From contig NZ_JOBF01000027.1 of NCBI RefSeq assembly GCF_000718635.1, positions 62,001-126,000 of the forward strand: a DNA stretch of 64,000 bases, written 5' to 3'. The DNA is from Streptomyces varsoviensis. Its GTDB lineage: Bacteria > Actinomycetota > Actinomycetes > Streptomycetales > Streptomycetaceae. Within the stretch, counting starts at the first letter, position 1. The number at the start of each line of letters is the position of its first letter. Below are positions 44,960-53,437 of the stretch, in pieces. The translations under genes and the position numbers were made by a program. The notes beneath the pieces were generated by a model. That model was not told the origin of the DNA, made no database searches, and saw only the letters and a program-made list of their open reading frames with translations.

Positions 44960-45945
44960 CAGCGAGCACCCCGCGCCATGGGCTCGATGAGGTCCCGCAA
45001 CGGTTGGCCTGCCTCCAGGCGGACGATGTTGGCGCAGGCGGAGCGGAAGTACATCTCGGCTACCTCCCGGGTGCGACCGGCGATATGGGGTGTCAGGAGC
45101 AGGTTCGGGGCCCCGTCGAGCGGGGAGGCGGGGGCCAGGGGCTCGGCGGCGAACACGTCGAGGGCGGCCCCGGCGAGGCGGCCGGAGCGCAGGGCCGTGG
45201 CCAGGGCGGCCTCGTTGACGAGGCCGCCGCGCGAGGTGTTGACGAAGTAGCGGCCAGGCCGCATGAGCGCGAACTCCCGCGCGCCGAAACGGTAGTCGGC
45301 GGCGTCGGCCCGTACGTGCAGGCTCACCACGTCCGCGGCGGGCAGCAACTCCTCCAACGGGCGGTATTCGGCCCCGATTCGGCGCTCGTGGTCCGGGTCG
45401 AGGCGGGTGCGGGAGAAGTAGCCGACCTCGGCGCCGAAGGCCGCCAGCAGCCGGGCCGCCGCCGTGCCGACCCGGCCCATGCCCACCAGCGCCACCGATG
45501 CCCCGGCCAACTGACGGGTCGCCGCGTCGAACCGGTTGGAGGACCGCCACTCGCCGGAGCGTACGAACGCGTCGGCGTCGGGCAGCCGACGCAGCAGCGC
45601 CAGCGCCGCCATGACAGTGTGTTCGGCGGTGGCCGCCGCGGCGAACCCGGACTTGTTGTGCGCCACGGGCACACCGTGCGCCGCCGCCGCGGCCAGCTCA
45701 CCGGAGATGTCGTACTGCCCGCGACCCAGCCGCTGCACCAGCCGGACCCGGTGCAGCAGCGCGAAGTCCGCCTCGGTCAGCGGCTCCTGATCCACCATGA
45801 TGACGTCGCACCGGCCGAACTTGGCCTTCCGGTCCGTTTCGTCGTCCGCCCGCGAGTACTCCAAGTGGAAGCGGGGGGCGGCGAGTTCGGCGGCGAGGAC
45901 GCGTTGGCCGAGCGCGCTGATGGCACCGCGGACGAGGACGTTCAC
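44959..45945 (-). CDS. D-2-hydroxyacid dehydrogenase
   Basis: 328 residues. Rossmann loop VALVGMGRVGTAAARLL, catalytic NTSRGGLVNE (Arg), AEPLAPASPL (Glu) and LTPHIAGRT (His). GTG start overlaps the preceding stop by 4 nt (GTGA). NAD-dependent oxidation or reduction of a 2-hydroxy/2-oxo acid in the cluster's pathway. Confidence 0.9.
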   Translation of the reverse strand: MNVLVRGAISALGQRVLAAELAAPRFHLEYSRADDETDRKAKFGRCDVIMVDQEPLTEADFALLHRVRLVQRLGRGQYDISGELAAAAAHGVPVAHNKSGFAAAATAEHTVMAALALLRRLPDADAFVRSGEWRSSNRFDAATRQLAGASVALVGMGRVGTAAARLLAAFGAEVGYFSRTRLDPDHERRIGAEYRPLEELLPAADVVSLHVRADAADYRFGAREFALMRPGRYFVNTSRGGLVNEAALATALRSGRLAGAALDVFAAEPLAPASPLDGAPNLLLTPHIAGRTREVAEMYFRSACANIVRLEAGQPLRDLIEPMARGAR

Positions 45946-47210
45946 GAAGCCTCCCGGTCCGAGGTCGAGATCGATGCCGCCGAGGGTGAGGCCGAGGCTG
46001 AAGCCGCTTCCGTACTCGGGTCCGGCTTCGAGGCGGCCCGGTCCGGGGCGGGCGGCCAGTCGTAACCCAGCGCGGCGAGCTTGCGCCGGGCCACCTCCGC
46101 CTCGACCTCGGCGGGCACCGGCAGCAGCCGCGCCGGCAGCGGGTCGCGTTCGGGTGCCGACGCCGCCGCCGACGCCGATGCCGACGCCGGGCCCGGGCGC
46201 TCCGCGAGGTGCGTCAGGCACAGGGCGTGCAGCGCCAGGGAGATGTCCATCATCTCCGGCGGGTTGATCCCCGCGTAGACGTGGTTGCCGCCCGGCCCCT
46301 CCAGGAGGGTGAGCCGCTTGCCGTCCAGGACGTACTCGACCCGGCCGGGCGCGGTCGTACGGGCGGTGGCGGCGGTGGCGAGCGCGGCCCGGTCGATCTC
46401 CTCGGGGGAGTGGCCGATCCCGCCGACGACCGCGCCGTCCTTGAGGGCGCGCAGCCGCTCCAGGGGGAGTACCCCGCGCGCGTCGGTGACGGTGATGACG
46501 ACATCGGCGGCGGGCAGCGCGCTGTCCAGCGGCACCAGCCGGTGGCCCGCGTAGACGGCCCGCAGCGCGGCCACCGGGGAGACCTCGGCGACCTCGACGC
46601 GGCAGTGGCAGCCCCGCGCGTAGTCGGCGACCGCGCGTCCGGTGACGCCGTAGCCCACCACCAGCACGCTCTTGCCCGCGAGTTGGACTCCCGCGTCGAG
46701 CACGCCGAGGAGCGCGGCCTGGCCCGTGCCGTGCGCCGTCTCGACCGCGGACTTGAGGGCGGCGGAGGCGACGGAGAACAGCGGGAACGGCAGCGCGCCG
46801 CCCGCCGCCGTCACCTTCTTCACCGCGTTCTGGGAGTGCGCCGTCCCGCCGAGCACCGCCGGCGCGCCGTCCGTCCGGCTCCACAGCAGGGCGAGTTCGC
46901 CGTTGTCGACGACCAGGTCCGGGCCGAAGTCCAGCACCTCGCGGACGCCGGAGTCCGACTCCTGCAAGGGGGTGTCCAGCACCCGCGCGCCGAGCGCGGC
47001 CATCTCGCGGCCCGCCGCGGGGTCGAAGGTGGTGGACTTGGACGACACCACGACGACGTGGGCGCCGCCCGCGCGGAGGACCCGCACGAGCCGCGCCGCC
47101 TCGCCGGTGACGTTGAGGGCGGCGGCCACCCTGCGGCCCGCGAGCGGGCGCCGCCGCTCGAAGTCCCGTGCCAGGGAGGCCAGTACGGGCATGGGTGCGG
47201 TGTCCGTCAT
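45942..47210 (-). CDS. divergent adenosylhomocysteinase-like protein, copy 2
   Basis: 422 residues. NAD fold is retained: LVVGYGVTGRAVADYA and GGIGHSPEEIDR (His301-type). The lysine segment reads SAALKSAVETAHGTGQ, keeping Lys but with Glu in the place of Asp. The His55-type site is ALNVTGE (Asn), the catalytic Glu block EETTTG is replaced by HSQNAVKK, and the KPEHYRY tail is missing. The C-terminus is Ala/Ser-rich low complexity. ATG overlaps the preceding stop by 4 nt. SAH hydrolysis is unlikely; oxidation-type chemistry on a nucleoside- or sugar-like substrate is an inference. Confidence 0.8.
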   Translation of the reverse strand: MTDTAPMPVLASLARDFERRRPLAGRRVAAALNVTGEAARLVRVLRAGGAHVVVVSSKSTTFDPAAGREMAALGARVLDTPLQESDSGVREVLDFGPDLVVDNGELALLWSRTDGAPAVLGGTAHSQNAVKKVTAAGGALPFPLFSVASAALKSAVETAHGTGQAALLGVLDAGVQLAGKSVLVVGYGVTGRAVADYARGCHCRVEVAEVSPVAALRAVYAGHRLVPLDSALPAADVVITVTDARGVLPLERLRALKDGAVVGGIGHSPEEIDRAALATAATARTTAPGRVEYVLDGKRLTLLEGPGGNHVYAGINPPEMMDISLALHALCLTHLAERPGPASASASAAASAPERDPLPARLLPVPAEVEAEVARRKLAALGYDWPPAPDRAASKPDPSTEAASASASPSAASISTSDREAS

Positions 47211-48427
47211 CCGACGTATCCCAACGCCCTGAGCTTGGCGCGGGCCACGTCCTCGGTCAGCTCCTCGGGGGCCACCGACAGCCCCGGCGGCAGCGTGCCG
47301 CGCCGCTCCCACAGCCGTACGGCGCACAGGGCGTGCAGCGACAGTGAGAGGTCCATCATCTCGCTGGAATTGCCGCCCCCGCAGACGTGGTTGAACTGCA
47401 CGCCGCCGCCCAGCAAGTACACGGACTTGTCGGGTAGTTGGTACTCGTCGAGGCCGGTGGAGACCGACAGGACCCTCTTCGCCGCGGCGGCCAGCGCGGG
47501 CACGTCGATGGCGTCCGGGTAGTGCCCGATGTTGCCGAGCACCACCCCGTCGCGCAGCAGGTCCAGGTCGTGGCCGCCGATGACGCCGTGCGTGCCGGTG
47601 GCCACGATGACGATGTCGGCGTTGCTCAGCGCGTTGGTCAGCGAGTCGATGCCGTGCCCGGCGGCGGCCGCCCGCAGGCAGGCGACGGCCGAGGTGTCCA
47701 CCACCGTCACCCGGGCCCGGAGCGACGAGATGTAGGAGGCGATGCCACGCCCCGCCGTCCCGTACCCGATGACCGCCACGTTCTTGCCGCTGAGCTGCGC
47801 GCCGGTGGCCCCGATGACCGCGGCGGCGGTGGACTGCCCGGTGCCCATGGGCGTCTCGATCGTGTTCTTGAGCGGATTGTCCACCAGCGACAGGACGGGC
47901 ACCGCGAGCGGTGTGCCCGCGGCGGCCAGCGCCTCGACGGTCTGGGTGCCGCTGCGCGAGTGCACGGTGGCGCCCACCAACTCGGCCGCCGACTCCGGGC
48001 GTTCGGCGCAGGCCACGAGGAGCGCGGAGTTGTCGATCAGCAACTGCGGCCGGAAGTCCGCGAGTTGACCGGCGAGACGGTCCGGGCCGGCCGCCGGGTC
48101 CGGGGCGAGGACCCGGATCGTACGGTGCCGCTCCAGCTCGGCCACCGCGCCCGCGTCCACGGTCCGGGGGTTCGACGGGTGCAGCAGTATGTGCGCCCCG
48201 GCGTCCTTCAGGGCGACCAGCAGATGGGCGCTCTCGGGGCTGATGTGCAGGGCCGCGGCGATCCGGACGTCGCGCAGCGGCTTCTCGGGCCGGAACCTCC
48301 GGCGCAGCCCGGCCATCACCGGCATCTGCCGCCAGGCCAGCTTGATCCGCGCGCGCTCGGCGGCCTGGGTCCGTACCGCGGGGGCCGGACGGCCGGCCAC
48401 CGCCTCCTCGGGTGGGGCTACGGCCAT
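47207..48427 (-). CDS. divergent adenosylhomocysteinase-like protein, copy 1
   Basis: 406 residues. VAVIGYGTAGRGIASYI (NAD loop), ALHISPESAHL (His55 kept), LLIDNSALL (Asp131 kept), LVDNPLKNTIETPMGTGQS (Lys186 kept, Asp190 to Glu), GNIGHYPDAIDV (His301 kept). The Glu156 region is HSRSGTQTVEAL, so that residue is lost, and the tail ends LRALGYVG without Lys-Tyr. The MGTGQS motif is shared with copy 2 and differs from the canonical YGIRHS. Both copies diverged from a common non-canonical ancestor; the pair may form a heterodimer. Confidence 0.82.
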   Translation of the reverse strand: MAVAPPEEAVAGRPAPAVRTQAAERARIKLAWRQMPVMAGLRRRFRPEKPLRDVRIAAALHISPESAHLLVALKDAGAHILLHPSNPRTVDAGAVAELERHRTIRVLAPDPAAGPDRLAGQLADFRPQLLIDNSALLVACAERPESAAELVGATVHSRSGTQTVEALAAAGTPLAVPVLSLVDNPLKNTIETPMGTGQSTAAAVIGATGAQLSGKNVAVIGYGTAGRGIASYISSLRARVTVVDTSAVACLRAAAAGHGIDSLTNALSNADIVIVATGTHGVIGGHDLDLLRDGVVLGNIGHYPDAIDVPALAAAAKRVLSVSTGLDEYQLPDKSVYLLGGGVQFNHVCGGGNSSEMMDLSLSLHALCAVRLWERRGTLPPGLSVAPEELTEDVARAKLRALGYVG

Positions 48428-48500
48428 GTCTGTGCTCTCTCCTCTTCCCGGGCGCCGGGGCGCACCCCGGCGCCCGAAGGCAGGTCCGGTCCGCTCGGCG

Positions 48501-49559
48501 TCACGCCTGGGACTTCCACAGCCGGCACATCGAGACCAGCCCCTCGGGGTTCTGCGGCTTGCCGTTCTTGGCCAGCACCTCCTCGGCGGGGCAGCCGCTC
48601 AGCCAGGGCTCGTCCTTGGCCTGGAAGGTGGCCTGCGTGAACAGCTCGAACTCGTTGTGCTGGCGGTTCAGCCGCAGCCCGCGGTCGGTCATCGTGGCGA
48701 AGTGCATCGGCTCGTCGAACAGCACCGAGCAGACGTAGCAGCGGCCGTCCGGGAAGATGGACAGCCGGTCGAGGGAGCAGCCGACGCAGCCCCGGTACCC
48801 CTCGTCGATGTACCGCTCCAGCTTCTGCGGGCCCGCGTAGGTCGGCGGGTACCAGATCGACGTCCGGTAGTTGTCCTTGATCGACTCCAGGTACTCGTAG
48901 AAGTCGATCCAGCGCTGCGGGGAGAGCGACCACTCGTCGGCGTTGGCGATCCCGCGCCCCTCCTCGGAGAAGACGTGGAAGTTGACCATCTTGACGCCGA
49001 GTTCGTCGGCGAGCGAGAGGAGCGGCGCCGCGTCGTCGATGTTGAGCTGGGAGATCGTGCAGATCAGCCGCACGTCGTAGCCCGCGGCGATGGTCTCGCG
49101 GATGCACGGGACCGTCTTGTCGAACATGCCCTCGCCGCGGATCGCGTCATGGGTGGCGGGGCTCGCGCCGTCCAGGCTGAACGAGATGTAGTGCAGCTTC
49201 GCCGGGTCGATCTTGTCGATGGTGCGCTCCAGCAGACCATTGGAGTTGATCATGATCTGCTTGTAGCCCAGCTCCTCGGCGTAGTCGACCATGCGGGGCA
49301 GGTCGGGGTGGAGCGTGGGCTCGCCGCCGAGGAAGGTGATGTACTCGCCGCCCAGGGTGCGGCAGTAGTCCATGATGTTGCTCGCGCGCTCGAACGTCAG
49401 CGACAGTCCGCGCTCCAGCCGGTCGCCCATGTAGCAGTGCCCGCAGCGCAGTTGGCACTTCTCGGTGACGTACAGATAGATGTTGTGGAACCGCTTGTAG
49501 TGGACGCGCGAGCGGTCGCGGGAGCTGGTCACGCTCTCCACGGGAACAAAGGTAGCCAT
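48501..49559 (-). CDS. radical SAM/SPASM-type enzyme
   Basis: 352 residues from ATG 49557-49559; longer frames start in non-conserved sequence. First cluster CQLRCGHC (CxxxCxxC) after NIYLYVTEK; GGEPTLHPDLPRMV; ISFSLDGASPATHDAIRG. C-terminal cysteines CVGC, CYVC, SGCP and MCRLW fit a SPASM/twitch auxiliary cluster. First gene of the nine-gene operon, with 73 nt to the next gene. No precursor peptide is visible next to it, so it more likely acts on a small molecule. Confidence 0.88.
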   Translation of the reverse strand: MATFVPVESVTSSRDRSRVHYKRFHNIYLYVTEKCQLRCGHCYMGDRLERGLSLTFERASNIMDYCRTLGGEYITFLGGEPTLHPDLPRMVDYAEELGYKQIMINSNGLLERTIDKIDPAKLHYISFSLDGASPATHDAIRGEGMFDKTVPCIRETIAAGYDVRLICTISQLNIDDAAPLLSLADELGVKMVNFHVFSEEGRGIANADEWSLSPQRWIDFYEYLESIKDNYRTSIWYPPTYAGPQKLERYIDEGYRGCVGCSLDRLSIFPDGRCYVCSVLFDEPMHFATMTDRGLRLNRQHNEFELFTQATFQAKDEPWLSGCPAEEVLAKNGKPQNPEGLVSMCRLWKSQA

Positions 49560-50207
49560 TGTGCACTCCCCGTTCGGAAGGGTTTCCGGGCAGGTGCGGC
49601 GCGGCGGCGACGGGGCGCGGGGCCCGGCCGGCGGCGCGTGGACGTTGGCACATGCGTGGTGCTCCGCGCGGCGGACGTCAGCGGATCGATCGTCGGCCGG
49701 GAAGCGGATTCTCGACCGGATCTGGCGCTCGACACGGCAATCGGGCCGGTGTTCACCGCCGCACGCCATTGAACGTAAGGCGGGTGATCCAGGGGACGTG
49801 AGTGTTATTCCAGCCGCGCCCCGAGGCGCCCGGGGGCCCCGGGACGCGTGTAATCGTCACCGAAGCGGCGCGCGGAGGGGTGTTCCCCGGCGCGTGTCAG
49901 GGGTGCGCGCCGGGCGCGCCCCTGACGTCGTGAGCAGCGGGAGCGCCGACCGGGCGGGCCCGGAAACGCCGCCGCGACCGGGGGAGCGGGGCCCCGGCCG
50001 CGGCGGTGTCCGAAAGGTGACGCTGGGCGTAGGTTAGGTAACGCTTAGTTCTTGCCGTTCAGCGCCGTTCAGCGCCGTTCAGTGTCGTTCAGTGTCTTTC
50101 AGTGCCGTCCAGCGCCGGTCGTACGGGCGTCGGTTCGCTTACGGGCATCGACGCCCGTACGGTCACCGGCTCGTGTACGGGCGCGGGCACCCGCTCGCGT
50201 ACGGCCG
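49560..50207. other. 648-nt intergenic region, promoter zone of the nine-gene operon
   Basis: No ORF with support. Holds the decameric repeat array at 50055-50114 and several CGTACGG inverted pieces around 50130-50210. GTAGGTTAGGTAACGCTTAG near 50030-50049 resembles half of an iron box (TTAGGTTAGGCTAACC...), but the second half does not match. The operon's promoter could not be picked with confidence. Confidence 0.4.
50055..50114. repeat. six 10-bp tandem repeats
   Basis: CCGTTCAGCG twice, then CCGTTCAGTG, TCGTTCAGTG, TCTTTCAGTG and CCGTCCAGCG: six decamers in a row. One helical turn per unit makes binding on one DNA face possible; slippage origin is equally possible. Lies between the LCP gene and the radical SAM operon. 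Confidence 0.75.
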
Positions 50208-51929
50208 TCAGTTGACGCACGGTACGCCGCCCGCCTTCACCGCCGGCCCCGACGTGTCGTCGTCATCGTCCGACGAGGACTTCCCCGAGCCGCTGCTCGA
50301 CGTGTCGCCGCTCGACCCGCCCCCGCTCGACGTGTCGCCGCCCGACTTGGCGGGCGACTCGGCCGGGAGCTTGTAGTCCTTGCCGAGGGTGATGACGACG
50401 TGGCCCGCCGGCACGGACGCGCTCGCCACGGGCGCCGCCGTCTTCAGCCGGTCCGCTATCTGCTGCGCGGCCTTGTCCGCGCCGCTGCCGTACGCGATCG
50501 TGGTGCGCGCCTGCGCGGGGGCGTCGCCCGCCACCCCCTCGGTGTAGCCGAGCTTGACCAGGGCCTTGAGTTCGGCCTCGGCGGCGCCGTTGCCCCCGTT
50601 GCCGTTGCGGACGTCGACGGTGCCGGGGGCTGCTTTCTCGTCCTTCTTGTCCTTCTGGTCCTTCTTGCCGTCGGAGGAATCCTTGGTGTCGGCGGTGGCG
50701 AACGCCTTTTGGACGATCTTCCGCACCTGCTCCGGGTCGACCAGGTTGACCGACTCCTTGTTGCGGGTGCCGAACCCGGTGATCGGCAGGGTGTGGAAGA
50801 CGACGTTCCCGCCGGTGAGGTTGGGCGCCTGCTGGGCGAAGTCGAGCACGTCCCAGGACTGGTCGAGGACGAGGTCCTTCTTGACGACGTCGAAGAGCCC
50901 CTGCAACTTGCCCAGGTCGCTCCACGCGCCCTGGCTCTTCAGCTCATGGGTGACGGAGGAGATGAACGCCTGCTGGCGGCGGGTGCGGTCGAGGTCGCCG
51001 TTGAGCAGCCCGTGCCGCTGGCGCACGAAGGCCAGCGACTGCTTGGCGTCGAGCTTCTGCACCCCGGCCGGGAAGTCGGCCCCGGAGTAGTGGTCCTTCA
51101 CGGGGTGCTTGAGGCAGACCGTGATCGGCTGGAGCACCTTGGCTATGTCGTAGAAGCCGAGCAGATTGACCTCGGCGAAGTGGTCGATCGGCACGTCCAG
51201 GAACTTCTGCACCGTGGCCAGCGTCGCCTGCCGCCCGGCCTCCCGGCTCTTGCCCTCCAGCTTCGCGCCCTTCATCCCCTGGGCGGCGAACTTGTCGTGG
51301 GCCCCGGTGTAGGCGTTGGAGTACGCCTCCTTGATCTTGAAGTGGCCCTGTACGGAGCCGTCGCCGTTGAAGGTCTGCACATAGTCGTCGCGGGGCACCG
51401 AGAACGCCTGGACCTTGCCGCCGTCCTTCGGTATGTGCATCAGGATCAGCGTGTTGGTGTTGTAGTAGCCGATCTCGCTCGACCCCGCGTGCAACTGGTC
51501 CTGCACGAACTCCTTGGGCAGGTCGTTGCCGTCCATGTCCTTGCGCGAGTCGAGGCCGATCAGCAGCAGGTTGACCGAGCTGTCGAGGTGTTTGGGCGCG
51601 TTCTTCTTGATGGAGTCCAGCGCGTTCGACGTCGTCATGCCGTCGGTCAGCGAGCGGTACGCGTACCAGGTGACGCCGCAGGTGACGAGTACCACGGCGG
51701 AGGCGGCCCAGACCATGGCGCGCAGCGCCAGCACCGCCCGCGGCGGCCGCCCGCCCGTACCGCCGCCCGCCCCGCGGGCCCGGGAGCGCCGGCCGCGGCC
51801 GCCGTGCTTGGTGGGGCCGTACGACCCGTTGGGCCCGTGCGACTCGTCGGGTCCATACGGCCCGTTGTATCCGTACGACCCGTTGGGTCCGTTCGGCCCC
51901 GACTGCCGGGGTCCGCGTTCGTCAGCCAT
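50208..51929 (-). CDS. LCP-family (LytR-CpsA-Psr) cell wall polymer ligase
   Basis: 573 residues. Basic Gly/Pro/Asn/Tyr-rich cytosolic N-terminus (GPNGSYG repeats), one TM (VWAASAVVLVTCGVTWYAY), LCP domain (NLLLIGLDSR, NTNTLILMHIPKDG, FSVPRDDYV, DLDRTRRQQAFIS) and a C-terminal LytR_C-type domain (VDVRNGNG ... VVITLGKDY) followed by a Ser/Gly/Asp tail. Transfers wall glycopolymers to peptidoglycan outside the membrane. ATG 51927-51929 lies within the upstream gene's 3' end (8-nt overlap). Confidence 0.93.
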   Translation of the reverse strand: MADERGPRQSGPNGPNGSYGYNGPYGPDESHGPNGSYGPTKHGGRGRRSRARGAGGGTGGRPPRAVLALRAMVWAASAVVLVTCGVTWYAYRSLTDGMTTSNALDSIKKNAPKHLDSSVNLLLIGLDSRKDMDGNDLPKEFVQDQLHAGSSEIGYYNTNTLILMHIPKDGGKVQAFSVPRDDYVQTFNGDGSVQGHFKIKEAYSNAYTGAHDKFAAQGMKGAKLEGKSREAGRQATLATVQKFLDVPIDHFAEVNLLGFYDIAKVLQPITVCLKHPVKDHYSGADFPAGVQKLDAKQSLAFVRQRHGLLNGDLDRTRRQQAFISSVTHELKSQGAWSDLGKLQGLFDVVKKDLVLDQSWDVLDFAQQAPNLTGGNVVFHTLPITGFGTRNKESVNLVDPEQVRKIVQKAFATADTKDSSDGKKDQKDKKDEKAAPGTVDVRNGNGGNGAAEAELKALVKLGYTEGVAGDAPAQARTTIAYGSGADKAAQQIADRLKTAAPVASASVPAGHVVITLGKDYKLPAESPAKSGGDTSSGGGSSGDTSSSGSGKSSSDDDDDTSGPAVKAGGVPCVN

Positions 51930-52467
51930 TTCCGCGCCTCCCGCGCCCGAGGCCCCCAATGCCGCGCAGGGCCAGTACCGCGAGTACCGCGCACTCCGCC
52001 GCTGCCATCGCCGGGAAACCGGCGACGGCCCAGCGCACCATGCTGGTGGCGAGCGTCTTGGCGCCCGCCGAACCGCCGCCGAGCAGCCCCGCGCCCGCCG
52101 TCACCGCGAACACCACCAGCGGGGGCAGCGGCACCACCCACCACAGGGCGTGCCGCCGGGCCGCCAGGACGGTCGACCAGGCCGCGCCCAGCGTGGCCCC
52201 GGCCGCCATGGTCCACCCCGGGCCGGAGCCGATCACGCTGTCCACGGCGGCGCCCAGCAGCGGGGGCACCACCAGGGCGACGGCCACGGCGCCCCGCGCG
52301 CCGCGCCGGGCGGGGGCGCTGCCCGCCCGCCGGGAACCGCGCGGGCCGACCGCTTCGGGGGAGGCGGGCTCCGGCGCGGCGGGCCACTCCCGCGGCGGAT
52401 ACGGGGCGCCGTGGGCGCCGCGGCGGGATGGTCCGCCGCCTGCTGCCCATGTCTGTTGCTCTTGCAT
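51922..52467 (-). CDS. DUF6542-like membrane protein
   Basis: 181 residues; Pro-rich, disordered N-terminus and about four TM segments (VALVVPPLLGAAVDSVIG, WVVPLPPLVVFAVTAGAGLL, AECAVLAVLALRGI). This matches the DUF6542 proteins often found upstream of LCP genes in streptomycetes, as I recall. ATG 52465-52467 chosen; the longer frame adds an unlikely leader. Translationally coupled to the LCP gene. Confidence 0.7.
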   Translation of the reverse strand: MQEQQTWAAGGGPSRRGAHGAPYPPREWPAAPEPASPEAVGPRGSRRAGSAPARRGARGAVAVALVVPPLLGAAVDSVIGSGPGWTMAAGATLGAAWSTVLAARRHALWWVVPLPPLVVFAVTAGAGLLGGGSAGAKTLATSMVRWAVAGFPAMAAAECAVLAVLALRGIGGLGRGRRGNG

Positions 52468-52645
52468 TCGTCCGCTTTCACCAGTTTGTTCGGCGGTCCA
52501 CCGGCTTTCCCCCGCCAGCACGTTTCGGCCCTGCCTGTGCTCTTCGAGCAGTGAGACGGTTGGGTCACCGCGTGAGTTGCCTGGTCACGCAAGCTCGCAA
52601 GCGTCTGTGACCGGGGCCACATGGGTCGGCGGCGGGTTGGGTCGC

Positions 52646-52680
52646 TAATATAGTTGCAAGATTGCGCAATTGGGCAAGTT
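52646..52680 (+). promoter_or_regulatory. AT-rich region with TTGC repeats
   Basis: TAATAT (52646-52651) fits a -10 box, followed by TTGCAAG, the 10-bp palindrome ATTGCGCAAT (52661-52670) and GGGCAAG at 8-9 nt spacing. Sits in the divergent region ahead of the small gene at 52734 and could be a repressor site. Confidence 0.35.
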
Positions 52681-52733
52681 GTGATGCGGGCCCGCCGCCG
52701 ATCCGCGAGGCGGCCCGGCCGAGGGAAGGGGCA

Positions 52734-53081
52734 GTGGAGTTGTCGCAGGAGCAGCAACCGCCGACCGGAAGCGCCAACCTGCGCATCGGGGCGGCCGTGG
52801 CCCGCGTCGAGGGCCTCTACACCGCCCTGCGCACCACCGCCCCCGGAGCGCGAAGAGACCAGCTCATGACCGACCTGGCCCGAGCCGGCCGGCGCCTCGC
52901 CGCCGTGGTCGAGGCGACCCCGTCTACGGCGTCCCCGTCTTCGGCCGCTTCTGTTTCCGCTTCTGCTCCCGCCTCCATGCCGGTGGGTGGCGGGGTCGTG
53001 CCGCCCCGGTCGCGGTGGCAGCGCCGCCGCGCCTTGGCTGCCCGTGGCGCCGGCTGGCTCGCCGCGCGTACGGGGCCGTGA
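52734..53081 (+). CDS. 115-aa hypothetical protein
   Basis: GTG start after GAGGGAAGGGG. Helical: NLRIGAAVARVEGLYTALRT, RRDQLMTDLARAGRRLAAVVEA, then Ser/Ala/Pro linker and a basic C-terminus (RSRWQRRRALAARGAGWLAA). Codon bias is acceptable. No family recognised; may be an artefact, moderate doubt. Confidence 0.4.
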   Translation: MELSQEQQPPTGSANLRIGAAVARVEGLYTALRTTAPGARRDQLMTDLARAGRRLAAVVEATPSTASPSSAASVSASAPASMPVGGGVVPPRSRWQRRRALAARGAGWLAARTGP

Positions 53082-53120
53082 GGCGGGGGCGGCATCGGGC
53101 TCGGGATCGGGAGCGGCGAC

Positions 53121-53386
53121 TTGGTACGTACCGGGGGCGGCGGGGCGGTTCGTGGTGCCGGTGCTGGTACGTACCGGGGGCGGTGCGAGGGTGGTGATGC
53201 CGGCCTTGGTCCGTACCGCGTTGAGCGGAGCGGCTTGGAGTACCGGCGCTGGTCCGTACCACCGGGGGCGGCTCGGGTCGCCGGCGCTGGTCCGTACCAC
53301 GATCGGGCCGACGCTTCGTCACGCCGACTCTGGTCCGTACCACATGCGGTCCGGCGGTTGAGGAATGTCGGACTTGGTACGTACCG
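53121..53386. repeat. seven-unit approximately 43-bp repeat array with GGTMCGTACC core
   Basis: Cores YTGGTMCGTACC begin at 53121, 53164, 53206, 53249, 53287, 53330 and 53374 (spacings 43, 42, 43, 38, 43, 44). GGTACGTACC in three cores is a perfect palindrome; four read GGTCCGTACC. Most units are preceded by GCCGGCG or similar. Spacing not divisible by three argues against coding. About four helical turns per unit would place cores on one face of the helix. This array occupies most of the 356-nt gap 53082-53437, which has no gene. Confidence 0.85.
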
Positions 53387-53437
53387 CGCGGGGCTGGACG
53401 TCCCGGTTCCGCCTCCGGGGCATCCCGGCTCCGCCTC

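Noticed and set aside
50030..50049. Iron box (DmdR/IdeR) upstream of the radical SAM operon
   Set aside because: Only the first half (TAGGTTAGG) fits; the second half is not symmetrical.
52987..53361. Plus-strand ORF through the repeat array (WYVPGAAGRFVV...)
   Set aside because: Repeat spacing of about 43 changes frame each unit, so it cannot be a real repetitive protein.
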